DNA of 64,000 nt. Source: an uncultured Kordia sp. Its GTDB lineage: Bacteria; Bacteroidota; Bacteroidia; Flavobacteriales; Flavobacteriaceae. Below the pieces are notes generated by a model. It had not been told where the DNA came from. It did no database searches and saw only the letters and a list, made by a program, of their open reading frames with translations. Of this stretch, positions 26,490 to 35,904 are shown piece by piece. The position numbers and the translations under genes are program-made. The stretch is taken from contig NZ_CANLEA010000011.1 of assembly GCF_947489565.1 (NCBI RefSeq), positions 1-64,000 of the forward strand, written 5' to 3'. The stretch's first letter is position 1, and each line of letters opens with the position of its first letter.

Positions 26490-29400
26490 ATGAATACACC
26501 TTCTATGAAATCTAACTACATTTTTACAGCATTCCTTTTTTTCTTATCTATCTCTATATTGGCACAACAAAAAGAAGTTGATAGTGTCAACTATTTATTT
26601 GAAACGATTCCAAAAGCTTTTGAAAACAAAGATTATAAAAATGCCTTTGAACTTAGCGAAAAAGCAATAGCAACCTATAAAAACAACGATTCTTTAAGTG
26701 GTTTGGCAAACTTAACCTTGGGAAAAATTAAATTTGGTCAAAGACAATATGGTCCTTCAGTTCAGCATTTTAATACAGCTGTAGAACATTTTACAAAAAA
26801 TGGCGAATACAAACTTGTCTACGAAGCGTATATAAACCTAGGAACTTTATATCGATTAAAACGTGATTATGCAACAGCTAGAAATTACTTTTCAAAAGCA
26901 ATTGCAGTCATCAAAAAAAAGTATTCAAACAATCATGAAAATTTAATTGAGGCATACAAGGGAATACTTCGTGTTGAAAAAGAAGATCAAAATTTTGAGG
27001 CAGCACTTGAGTATGCAGATAAAGGTTTGCAAGTCATCAAAAAACTAGACAATCAAGCTCACGAAGCCATATTTCTAACGTATAAAGGAGATATCTTACA
27101 GCTGCAAAGAAACTTTGATCCTGCCATCGAAAATTACCTAAAAGCCATACAAATCAAAGAAAAATTATATGGTATTTATCATCGTGGAAATTTGGTAACC
27201 TACAACAATTTGGCAGGAGCGTATAGTCAATTGTATTATTTAGATAAAGCCATTGAATATCAAGAAAGAGTCATAGATATCAATCAAAAATTACCTCAAA
27301 ATCAGCAAGTTTCATATACGTCCGCATACGGAAATTTGGCTGTGTACTATACAGAGTTTGGAACACCTGAAAAATCAATTCAATATCATAAAAAAGCTTT
27401 GGTGTATTTAAAACAAGAATTGGGAGAAGATCATTTTTTATATCCAATGCTGTATAAAAACTTTGGAGATACTTATTATGATTTGAAGGAGTATGAAAAT
27501 GCGCAAAAATATTACAAAGCTTCGCTAGATTATTACTTAGACAACTCTAAAGTAGCTGATATTAACGCAACCGAAGGGTATACCAATCTTGCTTTGGTAG
27601 CAAAAAATACTAGAAATTTTGATGCTGCACAGAAATATTTACAAGCTTCCTTAAAAATATACCCTAAAAACCACTACTTAATTATTCCTTGTCAATTAGA
27701 ACTCACTAATGTTTTTATTGCCCAAGAAAAATATGAATTGGCGAATGCTTACTTAGATAGCATTGCTCAAAAATTACCTCAAAAAGAACTTTCAGAGCTT
27801 AATTTTGACCAACTAAAAGACAGAAAAGAATATATAAATGCCAAAATAAACTACTATAAAAATGCTTCGTCAAACAATACAGATTCATTAATCTATTTTT
27901 ACAAAAAAGCAATTGCACTCGATGATTATACCATAAAAGAATACACTACAGCACCTACAAAAGACTTTCAATTAAGCAAAGCTTTTCCTTTGTATGAAAG
28001 TTATGTAAAGCATATTGTTGAAAACAATCAAAAAGCAGAAGCAGAATCTGTATTAGAAATACTCGAAAAAACCAAAGCTAGGAGACTTACCGAAAGTTTC
28101 AATAAGGAAAAAAGCTCTATAGCAACAAAAATACCTGATAGTTTAGCAACTTTAGAACAGCAACTCAATGTAGATGTTGTTTTTTATGAAGAACAAAAAA
28201 GTCTGGAAATCAATGATCCACAACCGCAAAGCGATAGCTTGATTGGCGTTTACAATACCAAACTTTTTAAACTAAAACGACAACAAAATCAACTACAAGA
28301 AACATTTAAAAGTACATATCCTGATTACTATGATTTGATTTATAACAGAAAGGTGATCAATATCCAACAAGTGCAAAAATACCTGGGAGAAAAACAATCA
28401 CTGATTGAGTATTTTGTAGGAGAGAATGACATCTTCATATTTGTAATTACAAAGAATACTTTTGAATATACAAGTGTGCCCAAAGACTTTCCTTTGAAAG
28501 AATGGGTTACACAATTACGTGAAGGTATTTACAATTATTGGGCATTGCCTAACAGTGCTGATGAGCAGCTAAAAAAATATAATACATTATACAAAGAAGT
28601 AGCTTTCAAACTGTATCAAAAATTAGTGCAACCTATTGAAAACGTACTAACAAAAGAGGTAATTATCATTCCTGATGGAGAACTAAATTTTATTCCTTTT
28701 GATGCTTTATTAACAGAAGAATCTTCAACGAATGATCTTATAAAAACACTACCATACCTGCTAAAAAAGCATCAAATTAGTTACAACTATTCGGCAACAC
28801 TATTTGGGCAATTAAAAGAAAAAAGTAATTCCAAAGCTTCCAATGATGTGTTGGCTTTTGCTCCTAAATTTGGTGACGAAAAAATGGAAACAATTGCCAT
28901 GCGTCGTAGTGGCTTAGGAGTATTAAAATATAATATTGAAGAAGTAGAAGCTATCAATAACTTATTCAATACAAGCATTTTTAAAAATGACCTTGCCACA
29001 AAAGCGAATTTTATTTCAAATGCAAAAGATCATAAAATAATTCACTTATCCACACACGCTAAGTCGAATGATATACAAGGAGATGATTCATTTATTGCTT
29101 TTAGTAAAAGTCATGATTCATTAGAAAATAATCAACTGTATGTTCGAGAGCTCTACAACCTAAACCTAGATGCTGATATGGTAGTTTTAAGTGCCTGCGA
29201 AACAGGTATTGGAGAATTAAAAAAAGGAGAAGGTGTTATTAGTTTGGCAAGAGCCTTTACGTATGCAGGTGCAAGAAGCACTATTACAAGCCTTTGGAAT
29301 GTAAATGATGCGCAAACAACCAAATTAATGACCTTGTTTTATAACAATTTAAAGGAAGGAATGACCAAAGATGAAGCCTTGCACAAAGCAAAGTTACACT

Positions 29401-29576
29401 ATATTGAAAGTGAAGATTTAGCGGCACCTTATTTCTGGGCAGCATTTATTCCTGCAGGGAATATGGATGCCATTCAGTTTAGTGAAAATACTCAGAAATA
29501 TTATATAATTGGTGGCTGTTTGGCTTTCCTACTCTTAGGATTCGGAATCTACCAAAAAAGAAAAAAAGCAGCCTAA
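26490..29576 (+). CDS. Secreted TPR-CHAT protease-like protein, membrane anchored
   Basis: The 1028-residue protein has a signal peptide (ending near ILAQ), about ten tetratricopeptide repeats over residues 30-480, a coiled linker, and a C-terminal CHAT (caspase HetF-associated) domain from about 640. The caspase-type dyad is visible: His856 in IIHLSTHAKS and Cys903 in VVLSACETGIGE, with TSLWNVNDAQT after it. A last membrane helix (IIGGCLAFLLLGFGIY) and a KRKK tail would anchor it in the inner membrane, leaving TPR and CHAT parts outside the cytoplasm. An ATG at 26505 is an equally good start. It closes the sigma/anti-sigma-like cassette, and a terminator follows. Confidence 0.88.
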   Translation: MNTPSMKSNYIFTAFLFFLSISILAQQKEVDSVNYLFETIPKAFENKDYKNAFELSEKAIATYKNNDSLSGLANLTLGKIKFGQRQYGPSVQHFNTAVEHFTKNGEYKLVYEAYINLGTLYRLKRDYATARNYFSKAIAVIKKKYSNNHENLIEAYKGILRVEKEDQNFEAALEYADKGLQVIKKLDNQAHEAIFLTYKGDILQLQRNFDPAIENYLKAIQIKEKLYGIYHRGNLVTYNNLAGAYSQLYYLDKAIEYQERVIDINQKLPQNQQVSYTSAYGNLAVYYTEFGTPEKSIQYHKKALVYLKQELGEDHFLYPMLYKNFGDTYYDLKEYENAQKYYKASLDYYLDNSKVADINATEGYTNLALVAKNTRNFDAAQKYLQASLKIYPKNHYLIIPCQLELTNVFIAQEKYELANAYLDSIAQKLPQKELSELNFDQLKDRKEYINAKINYYKNASSNNTDSLIYFYKKAIALDDYTIKEYTTAPTKDFQLSKAFPLYESYVKHIVENNQKAEAESVLEILEKTKARRLTESFNKEKSSIATKIPDSLATLEQQLNVDVVFYEEQKSLEINDPQPQSDSLIGVYNTKLFKLKRQQNQLQETFKSTYPDYYDLIYNRKVINIQQVQKYLGEKQSLIEYFVGENDIFIFVITKNTFEYTSVPKDFPLKEWVTQLREGIYNYWALPNSADEQLKKYNTLYKEVAFKLYQKLVQPIENVLTKEVIIIPDGELNFIPFDALLTEESSTNDLIKTLPYLLKKHQISYNYSATLFGQLKEKSNSKASNDVLAFAPKFGDEKMETIAMRRSGLGVLKYNIEEVEAINNLFNTSIFKNDLATKANFISNAKDHKIIHLSTHAKSNDIQGDDSFIAFSKSHDSLENNQLYVRELYNLNLDADMVVLSACETGIGELKKGEGVISLARAFTYAGARSTITSLWNVNDAQTTKLMTLFYNNLKEGMTKDEALHKAKLHYIESEDLAAPYFWAAFIPAGNMDAIQFSENTQKYYIIGGCLAFLLLGFGIYQKRKKAA

Positions 29577-29596
29577 AATAGTTGAAAATCGCTATA

Positions 29597-29628
29597 AACC
29601 CAGAGAAGTTGTTTTCTCTGGGTTTTTT
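29597..29628 (+). terminator. Intrinsic terminator of the CHAT cassette
   Basis: AACCCAGAGAA pairs with TTCTCTGGGTT around GTTGTT and is followed by a T run. It lies 20 bp after the CHAT stop codon. Confidence 0.88.
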
Positions 29629-29720
29629 AATGTAAAAAAGCTTCGTAAACCAAAAACACAGTTTCATCAGAAAAAATTCGGCTTCATCAGTTTCTCGATT
29701 AAAAATGCATGCTGTCAAAA

Positions 29721-29728
29721 TAGTTTTG
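29721..29728 (+). promoter_or_regulatory. Candidate -7 box for the TonB receptor unit
   Basis: TAGTTTTG fits TAnnTTTG and lies 28 bp upstream of the receptor start codon. The -33 element is not clear. Confidence 0.4.
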
Positions 29729-29756
29729 TCCTGTAATTTAAAAAATCGAAAAACTC

Positions 29757-32132
29757 ATGAAATTATATGTAAGCATTTTGTTTCTACTGTCCTTTTTTAT
29801 GGCGCAAGCCCAGGACCAATATACACTTAGCGGTTATATTAAAGACAAAGCTTCTGGAGAAAGTCTTTGGGGCGTAAATATTACAGTGTCCGCTAATCAA
29901 GGAACCATCACCAACGATTATGGCTTTTATTCTATCAAATTGGCAAAAGGAACGTATAAGGTTTCTGTTACGTATTTAGGGTTTAAAACTATTGAAAAAG
30001 AAGTTGTTTTAGATAGTGACCAAAAAATTAGTTTTGAGTTGGAAGAAGATTCTGCCGAATTAGGCGAAGTTATCATTACTGCAGATAAAGCTACCAAAGC
30101 TGTACAATCTACAGAAATGAGTGTGGTGACCCTAACTTCTAAAACCATTAAAAAATTACCAACGGTTCTTGGAGAACCTGATTTATTAAAGTCAATTCAA
30201 CTACTACCAGGTGTTTCAAGTGTTAATGATGCAGCTTCTGGTTTTAATGTGCGAGGCGGTTCTGCTGATCAGAATTTAATTTTATTGGATGATGCTGTTA
30301 TTTATAACGCCTCGCATTTATTTGGGTTTTTCTCGGTGTTTAATACCGATGCCGTAAAAGACTTAAAACTGTATAAAGGTGGAATTCCTTCTGTGTATGG
30401 AGGAAGACTTTCTTCTGTATTAGATATCAAGCAAAAAGAAGGAAATACCAAAGACTTTAATGCGGAATTAGGCATTGGACTTATTTCGAGCAAAGGTTTG
30501 GCAGAAGGCCCAATATTTAAAGATGAAAACGGCGAAGCCAAAGGAAGTTATATGCTTGCTGGAAGAACCTCATATATTGGATTGTTTGCAGGACTTTCGG
30601 AAGAATTTAAGGATACCAAAGTTTCCTTTTACGATATCAATTTAAAAGCCAATTATAGTATCAATAAGAACAATAGAATCTTTCTTTCGGGATATTTTGG
30701 AAGAGATAATTTTGAAATTGACAACTTTTTAGGAACACGATGGGGAAATGCTACAGGAACTCTAAGATGGACAAGTGTTTTGAGTGATGACCTATTTTTG
30801 CAAACCTCAGCCATTTTTAGCAACTATGATTATAACTTAGATAATTTAAGAACTGGATCTGAATTTCGCTGGAATTCAAACATTTTAAACTACAATTTTA
30901 AACCCAGACTTACCTGGTTTATCAATGCTAACAATACCTTAAAAACCGGATTCGATTATACATACTACAACTTTCAACCAGGAGAAATAAAACCATTGAA
31001 AAACTCGTCCATCAATCCTGAAAAATTTAGAGAAAAATTCGGTGCCGAAATTGGCGCGTATGTCGATTTAAAACAGAAACTCTCTGAAAAACTGAGTCTG
31101 CAATACGGTTTTCGTATCTCAAATTTTAATCGAATCGGTAAAGATGTAATTCCAACGTATGCCACTGGAAATCCATTAACCTATGATGCTGTACAAGATA
31201 TTTACCAAGAAAATGAAGTTACAGGCGAAACAGCTTTCAGCAAAGGAAAAAAGATCAAAGATTTTTATGGTTTTGAACCGCGATTCTCTGCACGTTATTT
31301 AATTAATGATAATAGCTCCGTAAAGTTTAGTTACAACCGAATGTATCAATATTTGCACCTTATTTCCAATACAACTTCTGCAACACCATTAGATGTTTGG
31401 GCGCCAAGTGGTCCTTTTTTAAAGCCACAATATTCAGATCAAATTGCTTTAGGATATTTCCAATCTTTAAAAGACAACAAATATGATTTTAATGCAGAAG
31501 TATACTATAAAAAGATGAACGATGTCACTGATTTTATTGATGGTGCCGATTTATTATTCACCAAAAGTATTGAAACAGAAGTTGCACAAGGAGAAGGACG
31601 CGCGTACGGATTTGAATTGCAAGTCAATAAAAACAAAGGAAAACTCACAGGTTGGTTGAGTTATACCTTGGCAAGAAGTGAACGCAAAGTACTAGGAATT
31701 AATAACAACCAGTTTTACGCTTCCAATAACGATCAATTGCATGAATTGAATCTTGTAGGTATGTATAAGCTAAACGATCGTTGGGAATTTGGTGGAAACT
31801 TCGTGTTTGGTTCAGGAAAACCTGTCACCTATCCAACAGGACAATATGAGCAAAACGGTATTGTTGTGGCAGATTATCAAAACAGAAATGGCGATCGATT
31901 GCCAGCCTACCACAGACTTGATGTATCTGCCACTTTGTATCCAAAAAAAGGCAATAGAGGAAAATGGATTTTTAGTTTGGCAAACCTGTACAACAGACAA
32001 AATGCGGCTTCTATTTACTTTAGAGAAGTTAGTGAACTCAACGGCGTTGAAATGTCAACAGGAACTACCGAAGCCATTAAACTCTCTTATTTTGGAATTG
32101 TTCCAAGTGTTACCTATCAATTTAAATTTTAA
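29757..32132 (+). CDS. TonB-dependent receptor with carboxypeptidase-like N-terminal domain
   Basis: The 791-residue protein has a signal peptide (ending FMAQAQ) and a carboxypeptidase-regulatory-like beta-sandwich (YTLSGYIKDKASGESLWGVN). A plug domain follows (GEPDLLKSIQLLPGVSSVND and GFNVRGGSADQNLILLDD). The rest is a 22-strand-type barrel ending VPSVTYQFKF with the terminal aromatic. It imports a large ligand across the outer membrane using TonB energy. The DUF4249 lipoprotein follows 12 bp later, a pairing common in Bacteroidota. Ligand unknown. Confidence 0.93.
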   Translation: MKLYVSILFLLSFFMAQAQDQYTLSGYIKDKASGESLWGVNITVSANQGTITNDYGFYSIKLAKGTYKVSVTYLGFKTIEKEVVLDSDQKISFELEEDSAELGEVIITADKATKAVQSTEMSVVTLTSKTIKKLPTVLGEPDLLKSIQLLPGVSSVNDAASGFNVRGGSADQNLILLDDAVIYNASHLFGFFSVFNTDAVKDLKLYKGGIPSVYGGRLSSVLDIKQKEGNTKDFNAELGIGLISSKGLAEGPIFKDENGEAKGSYMLAGRTSYIGLFAGLSEEFKDTKVSFYDINLKANYSINKNNRIFLSGYFGRDNFEIDNFLGTRWGNATGTLRWTSVLSDDLFLQTSAIFSNYDYNLDNLRTGSEFRWNSNILNYNFKPRLTWFINANNTLKTGFDYTYYNFQPGEIKPLKNSSINPEKFREKFGAEIGAYVDLKQKLSEKLSLQYGFRISNFNRIGKDVIPTYATGNPLTYDAVQDIYQENEVTGETAFSKGKKIKDFYGFEPRFSARYLINDNSSVKFSYNRMYQYLHLISNTTSATPLDVWAPSGPFLKPQYSDQIALGYFQSLKDNKYDFNAEVYYKKMNDVTDFIDGADLLFTKSIETEVAQGEGRAYGFELQVNKNKGKLTGWLSYTLARSERKVLGINNNQFYASNNDQLHELNLVGMYKLNDRWEFGGNFVFGSGKPVTYPTGQYEQNGIVVADYQNRNGDRLPAYHRLDVSATLYPKKGNRGKWIFSLANLYNRQNAASIYFREVSELNGVEMSTGTTEAIKLSYFGIVPSVTYQFKF

Positions 32133-32144
32133 AAGCATCAAATC

Positions 32145-32999
32145 ATGAAGAAACTAATTTTTAGCCTTGTCATACTTTTTATCGTAAGTTGCGAAACGGA
32201 AGTAACCAACGATATTACCTTAAACGGATCTGCGCCTCGATTAATTATTAATGGCGGAATAGAACGCAATACAACAACGCCGTTAGCCGAACAACGCATT
32301 GAGCTTACCTCAACTATTGGATTTTTAGATACTGGCGATCCAACACCAATTACAGATGCACAAGTAAGTGTTAATGATGGAACAACTAATTTTGATTTTG
32401 CGCATGTTGGAAATGGTGTGTATACAAATTCGGATATTGTAGCTACCTTAGATACTGAATATACCGTTACCATTATTTGGCAAAACGAAATGTATGTAGG
32501 TAGTGATACCTTGACAGAAGTTCCAAATTTTGACAATGTCTATGCAGAGTTTGAAGCAGAAACTTTATTTACGGATGAAGGATATTTTGTAAAATTTGAT
32601 GCTACAGATCCAGCAGGAATTGAAAACTATTATTACTATAGAGTGTATAAAAATGGAGAATTTTTTATTGTGGCCGATCCAGGGAATAGTTTTACTTTGG
32701 TAGAAAGCGATGAGTTTTTTGACGGACAACAACGCGTTGGTGTAAAACCGAATGAAGAAGTCATTTTTCAAATTGGAGACACTGCCAAAGTAGAGCAATT
32801 GTCTATTACAGAAGCCTATCATGATTTCTTAGTAGAACTGTTTACGCAAACTGGGAATCAAGGACTTTCTTTTGTTGGAAATCCGCCGCCTGCGTCCATA
32901 CGAAGTAATGTTTTAAACACAGATACGCCAAGTAACAGAGCTTTGGGTTATTTTTATACCGTTGATGTTGCAGAAGAAACCATAGAAATTGTGGAATAA
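32145..32999 (+). CDS. DUF4249 lipoprotein
   Basis: The 284-residue product has a lipoprotein signal (LVILFIVSC followed by ETE). The N-terminal domain is Ig-like: RLIINGGIERNTTTP, DTGDPTPITDAQVSV, and DTEYTVTIIW. These are the conserved features of DUF4249 proteins, which sit beside TonB receptors and are thought to be surface or periplasmic accessory lipoproteins. The acidic ETE after Cys fits a flavobacterial surface-lipoprotein export signal, but I cannot be sure. Confidence 0.85.
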   Translation: MKKLIFSLVILFIVSCETEVTNDITLNGSAPRLIINGGIERNTTTPLAEQRIELTSTIGFLDTGDPTPITDAQVSVNDGTTNFDFAHVGNGVYTNSDIVATLDTEYTVTIIWQNEMYVGSDTLTEVPNFDNVYAEFEAETLFTDEGYFVKFDATDPAGIENYYYYRVYKNGEFFIVADPGNSFTLVESDEFFDGQQRVGVKPNEEVIFQIGDTAKVEQLSITEAYHDFLVELFTQTGNQGLSFVGNPPPASIRSNVLNTDTPSNRALGYFYTVDVAEETIEIVE

Positions 33000-33060
33000 A
33001 CGAATTCAAGACCAACCTTGAAACTTTTAAATCTAGATTATTGAGTAAAAATTAGAACTA

Positions 33061-34110
33061 ATGTTTAAAAACGGAAGAATATACATCTACGGAATTTTTG
33101 TGATGCTTATTGTAGTGTTTAACTTCATCTATGAGTTGGAGCACACAACTTTAAAAGAAGCACTACAGGAATCTATCGTTATTTTTCCTATGGGATTTTC
33201 ATTTATTTGGATGATTTACAAATCCCGAAAGTTCTTAATCAATAAAGTGCTTCATTTTAAAGGTAAAATCATCAATACCTCAAATAAAATAGTACTGGGA
33301 ATCATTATTTTTCTAAAAGCATTAACAATTACATTTTTAAGTGAAATAATCGTTACATTTTTCTTTGTAGATGAAGGGGAAGACACTACTGTTTTTTCAG
33401 AAGAAGTACTATTTCTAGTTACCCTTCTTGGAATTTTAGTCATTACGCTCTTTGTATATTTCTTTGAACATTATTTGGATGTCATTGAGAATAGACACAA
33501 AATGGAAATTCAGTTGTCAAAGCATAAAAGTGAAAAAATTATTTCAAAATATCTTTCACTGAAAAAGCAGCTAAATCCACATTTTCTATTCAATAGCTTT
33601 AATAGTTTATCTGCATTGATAGATTTGGATTCTCAAAAAGCAGATTCGTTTTTACAAGAACTATCTAATGTGTACAGATACAATTTAGATTACAGTGAAG
33701 AACTTGTTGTAACCGTTGAAAAAGAATTGGAGTTTATAAAGTCGTATATGGCATTGCAACGCATTCGCTTTCCTGAAAGTATCACGATTAATTATCAAAT
33801 AGAAGCGGCTAAAATGAAATATTTGTTGCCTCCGATGACGCTGGAATTATTGATAGAAAACGCCATAAAGCATAATATCGTTGAAAAATCCAATCCGTTA
33901 GAAATAAACATCACTACGGAAGATGAATATATTATCATAGAAAATAATTTTCAACCCAGAACAGCTGCGGTTGACAAAGAATCGTCTTTAGGCATTGGAT
34001 TAAAAAACCTAAAAAACCAATATGAGTTAATTCATATTAAAATTCCAACGTTTAACATAGAAAACGAAACGTATATTGCTCGTATTCCCTTAATACAACC
34101 CGAAATATGA
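33061..34110 (+). CDS. LytS-type sensor histidine kinase
   Basis: The 349-residue protein has four hydrophobic segments in the first 140 residues (IFVMLIVVFNFIY, SIVIFPMGFSFIWMIY, IVLGIIIFLKALTIT, VTLLGILVITLFVYFF). The HisKA_LytS domain follows, with phospho-acceptor His174 in KKQLNPHFLFNSFNSL, and an ATPase domain with LELLIENAIKHNI (N box) and SSLGIGLKNLKNQY (G box). Its stop overlaps the start of the response regulator by 4 bp. The input domain is only membrane helices, so it may sense a membrane state. Confidence 0.92.
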   Translation: MFKNGRIYIYGIFVMLIVVFNFIYELEHTTLKEALQESIVIFPMGFSFIWMIYKSRKFLINKVLHFKGKIINTSNKIVLGIIIFLKALTITFLSEIIVTFFFVDEGEDTTVFSEEVLFLVTLLGILVITLFVYFFEHYLDVIENRHKMEIQLSKHKSEKIISKYLSLKKQLNPHFLFNSFNSLSALIDLDSQKADSFLQELSNVYRYNLDYSEELVVTVEKELEFIKSYMALQRIRFPESITINYQIEAAKMKYLLPPMTLELLIENAIKHNIVEKSNPLEINITTEDEYIIIENNFQPRTAAVDKESSLGIGLKNLKNQYELIHIKIPTFNIENETYIARIPLIQPEI

Positions 34111-34856
34111 TGAATGCCATACTAATTGAAGACGAAGATATCGCAGCGATGAAGCTTCAAAAAATGATTCAAGATGTTGACCAAAGCATTCAAATTGTCA
34201 AAATCATTTCATCGGTAAAAGAATCTGTAGCGTATCTATCCAAACATCAACCCGATTTAATTTTTTTAGACATCAACTTGTCTGATAACAATTCGTTTGA
34301 GATTTTTAATCAGGTTTCCAACATTAAATCGAAAATTATTTTTACGACTGCTTATTCAGAATATGCCATCAAAGCATTTGAACTCAACAGCATTGATTAT
34401 TTACTAAAACCCATAGCTAAAGAAGCCTTAGCACGCAGTATTCAGAAGTTAAAAGACCTAGAAAGTGAAAAAGTTCCCAGTTATACGGAATTGTTTCGAA
34501 GCTTGGAAAATAACTTTAAAAAGCGTTTTCTAGTCAAAATGAACAATTCTTTGGAAAGCATTGAAGTTGAGGATGTTGCTTATTTTTATGCAGATGAAAA
34601 AGTAACCTTTATAAAGCTTAAAAGCGGAAAAAAAATTCCGATAGACTATTCACTAAAAAAACTAGAAGAAGTCTTAAATCCAATTGATTTTTACCGAGTC
34701 AACAGAAAATATATTGTACATATATCTTCTATTAAAAAGATGTATTACTCTTCAAAATCAAAAATTGTACTGCATTTAGAACCTGCTTCTGAAGATGATA
34801 CCATCACGGTTCCTATTGAAAAAGTAGGTCAATTCAAAAAATGGTTGTCTATTTAA
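34107..34856 (+). CDS. LytTR-family response regulator
   Basis: The 249-residue protein has a receiver domain with the acidic pocket (ILIEDED), phospho-acceptor Asp55 in LIFLDINLSD, Thr in FTTAYSEYAIKAF, and Lys in DYLLKPI. A C-terminal LytTR DNA-binding domain follows (FLVKMNNSLESIEVEDVAYF, KVTFIKLKSGKKIPIDYSL, FYRVNRKYIVHIS). It is the cognate partner of the kinase upstream. Candidate targets are the TonB receptor unit just upstream or the 82-residue gene downstream. Confidence 0.93.
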   Translation: MMNAILIEDEDIAAMKLQKMIQDVDQSIQIVKIISSVKESVAYLSKHQPDLIFLDINLSDNNSFEIFNQVSNIKSKIIFTTAYSEYAIKAFELNSIDYLLKPIAKEALARSIQKLKDLESEKVPSYTELFRSLENNFKKRFLVKMNNSLESIEVEDVAYFYADEKVTFIKLKSGKKIPIDYSLKKLEEVLNPIDFYRVNRKYIVHISSIKKMYYSSKSKIVLHLEPASEDDTITVPIEKVGQFKKWLSI

Positions 34857-34885
34857 TATAAAAGCAATTTAATTCCCTCACATAT

Positions 34886-35134
34886 ATGGTTTCTTGTATT
34901 ATCAAATCCAATGATTCACTTTTAATTGAAGTAACGGATGGCTTTGCAGATAACGATCTGAACAGTATTTTTCTTTTTTTAGAATCATTAATCGACGATT
35001 ATTCGCGCACAAAAGTATACTTCAAAATAGAAGCAACTATCAAAAAACAGGTCGATCAAAAATTAGAAAACAATATGCGATTAAAGCCCTATCAAATATT
35101 ATATCTGCCAAAAAATAATGTCTTGACGAATTAA
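34886..35134 (+). CDS. Small protein of unknown function
   Basis: The 82-residue product (starting MVSCIIKSNDSLLIEVTDGF) has one alpha/beta unit with FLFLESLIDDYSRTKVYF and a charged KKQVDQKLENN helix. No family recognised. It follows the LytTR gene by 29 bp and precedes the terminator at 35170, so it likely belongs to the same transcript. The codon pattern looks normal, but the short length leaves some doubt. Confidence 0.5.
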   Translation: MVSCIIKSNDSLLIEVTDGFADNDLNSIFLFLESLIDDYSRTKVYFKIEATIKKQVDQKLENNMRLKPYQILYLPKNNVLTN

Positions 35135-35169
35135 TTCAATTTCATAAGTCTATATAGTTTTTGTCAAGA

Positions 35170-35201
35170 AAAAAGACCTTTCGACTTTTCGGAAGGTTTT
35201 T
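35170..35201 (+). terminator. Intrinsic terminator after the LytS/LytTR unit
   Basis: GACCTTTCGA pairs with TCGGAAGGT (one G-U pair) and is followed by TTTTT. A run of A precedes it. Confidence 0.75.
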
Positions 35202-35240
35202 GTTGTTTGTAAGATGCAGGTAAAAAAACCTTATTCCACA

Positions 35241-35271
35241 AAAAAACCTCCCAGAAAAACTGAAAGGTTTT
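35241..35271 (-). terminator. Intrinsic terminator after the CAU tRNA
   Basis: On the minus strand AAAACCT, a two-base internal loop, CAG and CTG arms and AGGTTTT form a hairpin followed by a T run (complement of the A run at 35240). It lies just 3' of the minus-strand tRNA. Confidence 0.7.
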
Positions 35272-35285
35272 GCGTTTTCAAAACG

Positions 35286-35359
35286 TGGTCCCAGCTGGGC
35301 TCGAACCAGCGACCCTCTGATTATGAGTCAGATGCTCTAACCAACTGAGCTATGGGACC
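35286..35359 (-). tRNA. tRNA with CAU anticodon (Met elongator or Ile2)
   Basis: The minus strand folds as a full cloverleaf: acceptor GGTCCCA/TGGGACC, D arm GCTC-AGTTGGTTA-GAGC, anticodon stem TCTGA/TCAGA with loop CTCATAA (anticodon CAT), and T arm GCTGG-TTCGAGC-CCAGC. The discriminator is A and CCA is not encoded. The loop fits elongator Met and lysidine-modified Ile2 equally; Met is the default call. Confidence 0.93.
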
Positions 35360-35416
35360 GTAAAAACGGGATGCAATATTACTACTTTTTTTACTTTCGT
35401 AAAAATTTATATCGCA

Positions 35417-35818
35417 TTAAATTATTTCCTGACACAACTCTATAAGCGTACCATTGGTAGATTTTGGATGTAAAAACACCACTAACTTATTATCAGCGCC
35501 TTTTTTAGGTGTCTCGTTTAAGACAATAAAACCTTCTTCTTTTAAGCGTGCTACCTCAGCATGAATGTCCGTTACATCAAACGCAATATGATGTACACCT
35601 TCACCTTTTTTAGCAATAAACTTCGCAATAGGACTGTCTTCACGAGTCGCTTCTAACAATTCTATTTTGCTTTCGCCCAATTGAAAAAAAGAAGTTTTTA
35701 CACCTTCACTTTCTACCTCTTCCATTTTGTAATGTTCCTTATTGAACAACTTGGCAAATAATTGGTTGGATGCGTCAATATCTTTTACGGCAATTCCAAT
35801 ATGTTCTATTTTATTCAC
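35417..35818 (-). CDS. mce: Methylmalonyl-CoA epimerase
   Basis: The 133-residue vicinal-oxygen-chelate protein starts MNKIEHIGIAVKDI, with a metal-binding His near residue 6. A second site is in GEGVHHIAFDVTDI, and the last Glu is in GTLIELCQ near the C-terminus. It interconverts R- and S-methylmalonyl-CoA in propionate and branched-chain metabolism, feeding methylmalonyl-CoA mutase, which is not in this window. The gene is monocistronic next to the tRNA and divergent from rbfA. Confidence 0.92.
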   Translation of the reverse strand: MNKIEHIGIAVKDIDASNQLFAKLFNKEHYKMEEVESEGVKTSFFQLGESKIELLEATREDSPIAKFIAKKGEGVHHIAFDVTDIHAEVARLKEEGFIVLNETPKKGADNKLVVFLHPKSTNGTLIELCQEII

Positions 35819-35889
35819 GTTTTTGCTTAATTTGGTGTAAAGTTATTGCAATTCAGCAGTAATGTCAACGTTTTATGGTCTTAATATTC

Positions 35890-35897
35890 TATTTTTG
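35890..35897 (+). promoter_or_regulatory. Candidate -7 box for rbfA
   Basis: TATTTTTG matches TAnnTTTG and lies only 7 bp before the ATG at 35905. The transcript would therefore be nearly leaderless if that ATG is used. It also argues against the earlier ATG at 35875. Confidence 0.5.
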
Positions 35898-35904
35898 CAG
35901 AATT

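Noticed and set aside
26490-29576. CRISPR type III-E (Craspase) TPR-CHAT protease
   Set aside because: No Cas effector or array is nearby, and the protein has a signal peptide and a membrane anchor, unlike cytosolic Craspase.
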